This document shows, in pieces, positions 57,509 through 64,000 of a stretch of 64,000 nt of DNA. Positions within the stretch are counted from its first letter, which is position 1; each line of letters begins with the position of its first letter. The notes below the pieces were generated by a model. That model ran no database searches and was not told where the DNA came from. It was given only the letters and a program-made list of their open reading frames with translations. Source of the DNA: Acidimicrobiales bacterium (GTDB taxonomy: Bacteria > Actinomycetota > Acidimicrobiia > Acidimicrobiales > JAHEJN01). The stretch covers positions 20,344 to 84,343 of the forward strand of contig JAHEJN010000001.1 in assembly GCA_024638845.1 (NCBI GenBank), written 5' to 3'. Made by a program: the position numbers and the translations under genes.

Positions 57509-57976
57509 ATGGTTCTGGCTGATTACGCCGACACCGGCTACAACATCGTCCTGCTGTTGCACATCATCGCCGTGATCGTCGCCCTGGCTCCCGCCGTCGT
57601 GCACCCGATCCTGTTCGGCCTCGAACAGAAGCGGGCCGACGGCGACATCGTGGCGCTGGCCGGCCGCGTCACCGGTCTGCCCACCCGCGTCTACACCATC
57701 GCGCTCGTGGTTGCCGGCGTGCTCGGCATCGGCCTGATCTCCATGGGCGACCCGATCATCGAGTGGGGCGACACGTGGGTCTGGCTCAGCGTCGTTCTCT
57801 GGATCGCACTCAACGGCGCCCTGCACGCCGTGATGTTGCCGACCGAACGAGCGTTGGCCGAGGGCGACCTGACTGTCGTCGCCAAGCTCGACAGAGTCGG
57901 CGCGGCACTCACGGCGCTGGTGATCGTGATCCTCTATCTCATGGTGCTGAAGCCCGGTGCCCCTGCCGGCATCTGA
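57509..57976 (+). CDS. Small integral membrane protein, DUF2269-like
   Basis: YNIVLLLHIIAVIVALAPAVVHP; four predicted TM segments. Confidence 0.7.
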   Translation: MVLADYADTGYNIVLLLHIIAVIVALAPAVVHPILFGLEQKRADGDIVALAGRVTGLPTRVYTIALVVAGVLGIGLISMGDPIIEWGDTWVWLSVVLWIALNGALHAVMLPTERALAEGDLTVVAKLDRVGAALTALVIVILYLMVLKPGAPAGI

Positions 57977-57977
57977 G

Positions 57978-58736
<759 letters not shown>

Positions 58737-58745
58737 AAACGTACG

Positions 58746-58773
58746 AACCCGCCGCCCCGAAAGGCGACGGGTT
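58746..58773. terminator. Probable terminator hairpin between convergent genes
   Basis: AACCCGCCGCC-ccgaaa-GGCGACGGGTT, one mismatch in 11-bp stem; downstream of both flanking convergent genes. Confidence 0.6.
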
Positions 58774-58866
58774 CAGTTCGGGTAGGGCGAGATGCGTCGG
58801 TTGGCGGACCGAGCGATTCACGCCAGTTCGTGAGGTGCGGGAAGCAGTGCCTCCCGGCCGGACGGA

Positions 58867-59721
58867 CTACACAGCCGTCATCAGCTCCACGACCGACGAC
58901 AGGTCGATACGGTCGGTCGCTGCCGTGCGATCGGCGATGCCGTCGACATAGGCGGCCCGGCGCCGCTCTTTGATCGAGATCGGGTCGGGCGAACGCCCTT
59001 CGTACTGTGCCTCGATGCCATCCTTCAGCATGGCCAGCGCCTCGGAGCGCACCTGGGAGATGCGGCTCTCGGTGACGCCGAGGAAGCGGGCCAGATCCTG
59101 GCTGGTCCTGCCCTCGATGAAGTAGCCGATGATCACCAGCCGGTGCCGCTCGGGAAGCAGGTCGATGGCGTCTCGCAGGTAGGTGTGCAGCTCGCGCTGC
59201 TCCAGCTCGGCGCTGGGTTCACTGTTCTCGGCCGGGTCGGCGATGACGTCGGACAGCATCAGGTTCTCGTTGTCGCCGCCGTGCACCTGGTGTTCGAGGG
59301 CCAACACGACCGACTTGTGCATACGACTCTTGATCTTCGCCAGCTCGGCGGTCGACATACCGAGGGCCTCGGCGGTCTCCATCGACGACGGAGCGCGACC
59401 GAGGTCGCCGAAGAGCTTGGTCTCGACCTTCTCGAGCTCGCGCCCGAGTTGACGGATCGAACGGGGCGCCCAGTCGGCGGCCCGTACCGAATCGAGGATG
59501 GCGCCACGGATGCGCTGAGCGGCGAACCGCTTGAACGGAACTCCCCGTGACTCGTCGTAGCGCTGCGCTGCTTCCACCAGCCCGAGCGAACCGGCCCGGC
59601 AGAGTTCTTCACGATCCACGTGTCGGGGAAATCGCACAGCCACCTGGAACACCACGTGCTTCACCAGCTCGAGGTTGTCTTCGATCAGCTGCGACAGCTC
59701 GCTCGGCATTTCGTTGCCCAT
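58867..59721 (-). CDS. RNA polymerase sigma factor, FliA/WhiG family
   Basis: YDESRGVPFKRFAAQRIRGAILDSVRAADWAPRSIRQLGRELE, DAIDLLPERHRLVIIGYFIEGRTSQDLARFLGVTESRISQVRSEAL. Confidence 0.92.
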   Translation of the reverse strand: MGNEMPSELSQLIEDNLELVKHVVFQVAVRFPRHVDREELCRAGSLGLVEAAQRYDESRGVPFKRFAAQRIRGAILDSVRAADWAPRSIRQLGRELEKVETKLFGDLGRAPSSMETAEALGMSTAELAKIKSRMHKSVVLALEHQVHGGDNENLMLSDVIADPAENSEPSAELEQRELHTYLRDAIDLLPERHRLVIIGYFIEGRTSQDLARFLGVTESRISQVRSEALAMLKDGIEAQYEGRSPDPISIKERRRAAYVDGIADRTAATDRIDLSSVVELMTAV

Positions 59722-59868
59722 GTCGCTTCCTTCGCACTCGTTTGCTTCCGTACTAGGTCGGCTGACCCAGCGGGAACGTCTTCGTCGCGTTCGGGAAAAA
59801 CCTTGAGCAGAAATCGCCGCATTGGGGGAAATACCCAGCAGATCGTGTCGGTTTCGGGCTTTTCGGCG

Positions 59869-60834
59869 TCAGCTGGCTCCCACGAATTCACGGGCAACGA
59901 GGCCCGCCGCGCGACATGAGGCGAGAAACGAACATGGGTCGACCAGCCCAGCGAGCGGCGCGGCACCGGGCTGGATGCCATCGCCGGTCAGTGATTGCAC
60001 CGTGGCCATCGCAACGATGGCCGTGGCCACGCTGGGCGCCGCCGTAGCGGCCGCCACCACGACGGCATGCTCGTTTCCCTGGCGGCCGCGGAGCTCGACC
60101 CGCACCGCACCCAACCCACCGTCGGGGTGGGGCGGCGTGAGCATCGGTAGACGGGCAGTGAGGCGATCGCGTCGAGTTGCCGCCATGCGGGCGGTGACCC
60201 GATCCACCCCGGGAAACAGCGGGACCAGCAGCATCGGATCGGCCAGTGCGGCGCGGTAGCAGTCTCGCCCACCGATCGGTTCGGGGAACCAGAACAGCTC
60301 ACGACCGCTGCCACCCGCCCGAGGCATCCACGCACCGTCGCGATAGTCGAGTCCGGAGCTGCCGAGCGCCCGATGGTGCTGGCGGGCGCACCAGGGTCCA
60401 CCGGTGCCGACCTTGGCGATGTGGATCTCATCGGTCTGGCTGAACGAGCCCGAGAGAAAGCGGGCCAGAACACCGGTGAAGCCAGGAGCGAACCCGGCCC
60501 CGACCACGACGACGGCATGACGTTCGCGCGCCTCGGCGTCGAGGTCGAGCAGGCCCCGCACATCCTCGAGGCTGTCGGCCACCGACACCACCAGTGGAGC
60601 GTGGCGGACCGCCTGCGACGCAATCGCCGGGTGCTTTCCCCAGCGCGTGGCAATGACCACGGCGTCGAAGCGCCCGTCGAATCTCGTGGCCGCTCGGGCC
60701 CGCGAACCGAACTCGGCCGCCAGGGTGGCCGAACGATGCCGGTCGACGAGGACCAGCTCGTCGACCTCGGCCGTGCGGAGGAGACGCACCAGCTGCGACC
60801 CGACCGCACCACAGCCGACGACGGCGAGTCGCAT
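59869..60834 (-). CDS. NAD(P)-binding saccharopine dehydrogenase-like protein
   Basis: MRLAVVGCGAVGSQLVRLLRTAEVDELVLVDRH; GAGFAPGFTGVLARFL. Confidence 0.78.
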   Translation of the reverse strand: MRLAVVGCGAVGSQLVRLLRTAEVDELVLVDRHRSATLAAEFGSRARAATRFDGRFDAVVIATRWGKHPAIASQAVRHAPLVVSVADSLEDVRGLLDLDAEARERHAVVVVGAGFAPGFTGVLARFLSGSFSQTDEIHIAKVGTGGPWCARQHHRALGSSGLDYRDGAWMPRAGGSGRELFWFPEPIGGRDCYRAALADPMLLVPLFPGVDRVTARMAATRRDRLTARLPMLTPPHPDGGLGAVRVELRGRQGNEHAVVVAAATAAPSVATAIVAMATVQSLTGDGIQPGAAPLAGLVDPCSFLASCRAAGLVAREFVGAS

Positions 60835-60980
60835 CAGTCGTCGTCGAGACCGCGCAGTTCGCGCCAGCCACCAGTCTGGGGCGGGACGCCGCCCTTGCCG
60901 CGTACACGGAGGAAGCCGGCGATCAGTGCTGCTCCACCTATCGCGGTGAGCACCCGACGGACCAGCTTCACCAGGGACAC
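60834..60980 (-). CDS. Small predicted membrane protein (48 aa), not in the supplied ORF track
   Basis: Translated by hand: VSLVKLVRRVLTAIGGAALIAGFLRVRGKGGVPPQTGGWRELRGLDDD*; TGA overlaps downstream ATG (ATGA). Confidence 0.55.
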   Translation of the reverse strand: MSLVKLVRRVLTAIGGAALIAGFLRVRGKGGVPPQTGGWRELRGLDDD

Positions 60981-61111
60981 GTCACGAATCTAACGGACCA
61001 CGGGCTCCGGGCGAAGCGGGCTGCGGCGTCCCTCGAGTTGCACGGCCGCCCACCTGCTCTCCGCCACCGTTGAATAGAGCGAAATCTCCGCACTCGGTAC
61101 TCTCTAGAGCC

Positions 61112-61177
61112 GTGTCAGCTGATCTGCTACTCGTCGTCGTGGTGATCGGGTTGTTCGTAACCATCGAGGACTCGTGA
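61112..61177 (+). CDS. Candidate 21-aa hydrophobic micropeptide coupled to P-type ATPase
   Basis: Translated by hand: [21 protein letters not shown]; its TGA overlaps the ATPase GTG start (GTGA at 61174-61177). Confidence 0.5.
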   Translation: MSADLLLVVVVIGLFVTIEDS

Positions 61178-63903
61178 CGACTTCCGTGTCCCCGGCCGCT
61201 CATCCCTGGTGGGCAGACGGCACCGATGCCATCGTCGCCGGCCTCGAGACCAGCGCCACGGCCGGGCTCACCACCGCCCAAGTCACCGAGCGGCTCGATA
61301 GGTACGGACCCAACGAGCTCGAAGAGGCGACCATCGTTCCGGCGTGGCGCATCTTCCTGGCGCAGTTCGCCAACACCATGATCGTGGTCCTTCTCGCCGC
61401 CGCCGGGATCATGGTGGCCATTGGCGAGCCAACCGATGCGATCGTGATCGGGGCCATCGTCATCTTGAATGCCGCCATCGGCTTCTTCCAGGAGTATCGG
61501 GCCGAGCAGGCAATGGCCGCGCTGCGTACGATGGCCGCCCCGACCGCCCGAGTGGTGCGCGGCGGTGCCGAACTGACGATCACGGCCCCCGAGCTCGTCC
61601 CCGGTGACCTGATCGTCTTCCAGGCGGGCGACGTGATCGCCGCCGACACCCGCCTCACCGAATGCCCCAACCTGCGAGTCAACGAATCCGCCCTCACCGG
61701 TGAGTCCGTTCCCGTCGACAAGACACCAGACGTCCTCCCCGAGGCGTCGGGTGAGCTGGTCGGCGATCGACGCAACATGGTCTTCAAGGGCACCGCCGTG
61801 GTATACGGCCGGGCCCGTGGCATCGTCGTCGGTACCGGGATGGACACTGCGCTCGGGCAGATAGCCGGGCTGCTCCAGGCTCATCAGGCCCCGAGCACGC
61901 CCCTGCAGAGACGTCTCGCCGTGCTCGGCCGCTGGCTGGCAGCTGCAGCCGTCCTGATCGCGATCATCGTGTTTGCGGTTGGTGTCGCCCGTGGCGAGGA
62001 CGTCGAGGAGATGTTCCTCGTTGCGGTCAGCCTCGCGGTGGCGGCAATCCCCGAGGCTCTTCCTGCCGTCGTCACCATCGGCCTGGCGATGGGCGCCCAG
62101 CGGATGATTCGCCATCATGCGCTGATCCGCAAGCTCCCGGCGGTGGAGACGCTTGGCTCGGTGACGGTGATCTGCACCGACAAGACCGGGACCCTGACCG
62201 AGGGCCAGATGCTGGTCGAGAAGGTGTGGACGCTCGACCAAGAGGGCGACGTCACCGGGTCCGGGTACGAGCCTTCCGGGGAGATCCGGGTCGCCGGCAA
62301 TCTGGCCGACGTCGCACCGGAGACTCCACTGGCGAAACTGCTGACGGCCGCGGTGCTGTGCAACGACGCCGTGCTGGTGGCGCCGGCGGAGGCCGGTGAT
62401 CAGTGGGCTCTGGTCGGAGATCCGACCGAGGGTGCGCTGTTGGCTCTGGGTGCCAAAGCAGGTTTCGAACGCGAACAAGTCAATGCCGAGTTTCCCCGAA
62501 CCGCCGAGATCCCCTTCGACTCGGAACGCAAGCGCATGGTGACGATTCATCGCAATCCCGACGGCAGCACCGGCTTGGTCGCCACCAAGGGAGCGATCGA
62601 GGCCACCATCGACGCCGTGGTGCAGGTGGCCACGCAGGCGGGCGACCGCGACCTGAGTCCGCAGCTGCGGACCGAGGTGCTCGATCAGGCCGCCGAGTTC
62701 GCCGCCGAGGGCTACCGGGTCTTGGCGATCGCGGGGCGGTCCGTCGGCGACGGCGACCTGGGTCACGTGCTCGAGTCGGAACAAGACCTCGTGCTCTACG
62801 GCCTGGCCGCCATGGCCGATCCGCCGCGTCCCGAGTCGCACGCGGCCGTCGAGGCCTGCCGCGCCGCTGGGATCACCCCGGTGATGATCACCGGTGACCA
62901 CCCGGCCACGGGGAAGGCCATTGCGGCGCGGCTCGGCATTCTCGACCGCGACGAGCAGGTGATGACGGGCACCCAACTCGCCTCGGAGTCGGTTGGCGAA
63001 CTTGCGGACGAAGTGAACAAGGTCGCGGTCTACGCCAGGACCTCGCCGGAGCAGAAGCTCGACATCGTGCAGGCCTGGAAGAAGCGCGGCGACATCGTCG
63101 CGATGACCGGCGACGGGGTCAACGACGCCCCGGCGTTGCGCACCGCCGACATCGGCGTTGCGATGGGGGTGACGGGGACCGAAGTGGCCAAGGAGGCCGC
63201 CGATATGGTGCTCACCGACGACAACTTCGCATCCATCGTCACCGCCGTCGGCGAGGGTCGTCGCATCTACGACAACATCAGGCGTTTTGTCCGCTACACG
63301 CTCACCTCGAACGCCGGCGAGATCTGGGTCATGTTCCTCGGCCCCTTCGTGGGGCTGGCAATTCCACTCCTGCCGGTGCAGATCCTGTGGATCAACCTGG
63401 TCACCGATGGATTCCCCGGCCTCGCCCTCGGCGTCGAAGCTGCAGAGCCCGACGTGATGAAACGCAAGCCCCGTCCCCCCGACGAGAGCATCTTCGCCCA
63501 CGGCGTTTGGCAACAGGTCATCTTCATCGGGTTGCTGATGGGGTTCCTCACGCTCGGCATTGGAGTATGGGGAGAGGCGACCGATCGTCCCTGGCAGACG
63601 ATGATCTTCACCTCGCTGGCCCTGCTCCAGCTGGGCAATGCCCTGGCCATCCGATCGGAGCGGCAATCGTTCTTCACGCTCGGGCCCAACAGCAACAAGC
63701 CGCTGCTGTGGACCGTGATAGTGACCGCCGCCATCCAGATCCTCATCATCTACTGGGCGCCACTCCAGAAGCTGCTCCACACCGAGGCCCTCTCGGCGGC
63801 CGAGCTCGGCATCGTGATGTTGGTCTCCACCGGGGTGTTCTGGGTGGTCGAGATCGAGAAGCTGGTGCGGCGGCGCAGGATGTCGCTACCGCGCCCGGCA
63901 TGA
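61174..63903 (+). CDS. P-type cation-transporting ATPase (P2-type, Ca2+-ATPase-like)
   Basis: [58 protein letters not shown]-terminal TM region with [15 protein letters not shown]. Confidence 0.95.
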   Translation: MTTSVSPAAHPWWADGTDAIVAGLETSATAGLTTAQVTERLDRYGPNELEEATIVPAWRIFLAQFANTMIVVLLAAAGIMVAIGEPTDAIVIGAIVILNAAIGFFQEYRAEQAMAALRTMAAPTARVVRGGAELTITAPELVPGDLIVFQAGDVIAADTRLTECPNLRVNESALTGESVPVDKTPDVLPEASGELVGDRRNMVFKGTAVVYGRARGIVVGTGMDTALGQIAGLLQAHQAPSTPLQRRLAVLGRWLAAAAVLIAIIVFAVGVARGEDVEEMFLVAVSLAVAAIPEALPAVVTIGLAMGAQRMIRHHALIRKLPAVETLGSVTVICTDKTGTLTEGQMLVEKVWTLDQEGDVTGSGYEPSGEIRVAGNLADVAPETPLAKLLTAAVLCNDAVLVAPAEAGDQWALVGDPTEGALLALGAKAGFEREQVNAEFPRTAEIPFDSERKRMVTIHRNPDGSTGLVATKGAIEATIDAVVQVATQAGDRDLSPQLRTEVLDQAAEFAAEGYRVLAIAGRSVGDGDLGHVLESEQDLVLYGLAAMADPPRPESHAAVEACRAAGITPVMITGDHPATGKAIAARLGILDRDEQVMTGTQLASESVGELADEVNKVAVYARTSPEQKLDIVQAWKKRGDIVAMTGDGVNDAPALRTADIGVAMGVTGTEVAKEAADMVLTDDNFASIVTAVGEGRRIYDNIRRFVRYTLTSNAGEIWVMFLGPFVGLAIPLLPVQILWINLVTDGFPGLALGVEAAEPDVMKRKPRPPDESIFAHGVWQQVIFIGLLMGFLTLGIGVWGEATDRPWQTMIFTSLALLQLGNALAIRSERQSFFTLGPNSNKPLLWTVIVTAAIQILIIYWAPLQKLLHTEALSAAELGIVMLVSTGVFWVVEIEKLVRRRRMSLPRPA

Positions 63904-64000
63904 ACACCGATGGCGCGAAGTGACGTTGTCCCCTTCCGGACCGGCCCGACGCACGGTGATGTGAGGGTGGTGGTCCTCCCCCATCCGTGCAAGGAACGAA

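Noticed and set aside
60982-63780. 932-aa minus-strand ORF opposite the P-type ATPase
   Set aside because: Slightly longer than the sense ORF, but the translation is low-complexity H/R/G/D-rich with no motifs. The sense strand has all P-type ATPase motifs, so this is a GC-driven shadow ORF.
63910-64000. Possible start of another CDS (MARSDVVPFRTGPTHGDVRVVVLPHPCKER...)
   Set aside because: Only 30 codons before the window ends and no recognisable motif; cannot be supported.

Overview
This is a 64-kb, high-GC, gene-dense chromosomal window. Codon usage, the 13E12/DUF222-HNH family, GTG starts and 4-bp ATGA/GTGA overlaps all suggest an actinobacterium, possibly Acidimicrobiia-like. I support about 55 protein-coding genes. 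They are mostly metabolism and transport: a Liv-type ABC operon with a RutB-like hydrolase, zinc ABC binding protein, MMPL/RND exporter, MFS and AzlCD transporters, CDF exporter, P-type ATPase, glycolate-oxidase-like subunits, proS, serB, a two-component system and a FliA/WhiG-type sigma factor. I saw no rRNA, tRNA, CRISPR array, IS element or prophage. The observations most worth a second look are: (1) an AbiEi/DUF559 nuclease-like gene bracketed by two copies of a palindromic element, each with perfect 11-bp arms TTCTGGCGCGC/GCGCGCCAGAA and a 26-nt loop; (2) an adjacent IaaM-like flavin monooxygenase and amidase pair that looks like an indole-3-acetamide auxin route; (3) a perfect 17-bp Zur/Fur-like palindrome between the zinc binding-protein gene and that pair; (4) an unannotated 21-aa hydrophobic micropeptide (KdpF/sarcolipin-like in form) overlapping the start of a P-type ATPase; (5) an IDO-like dioxygenase and a KynB-like formamidase far apart in the window; (6) several unexplained secreted or membrane proteins. 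All family names come from recognising motifs by eye. No database search was run.
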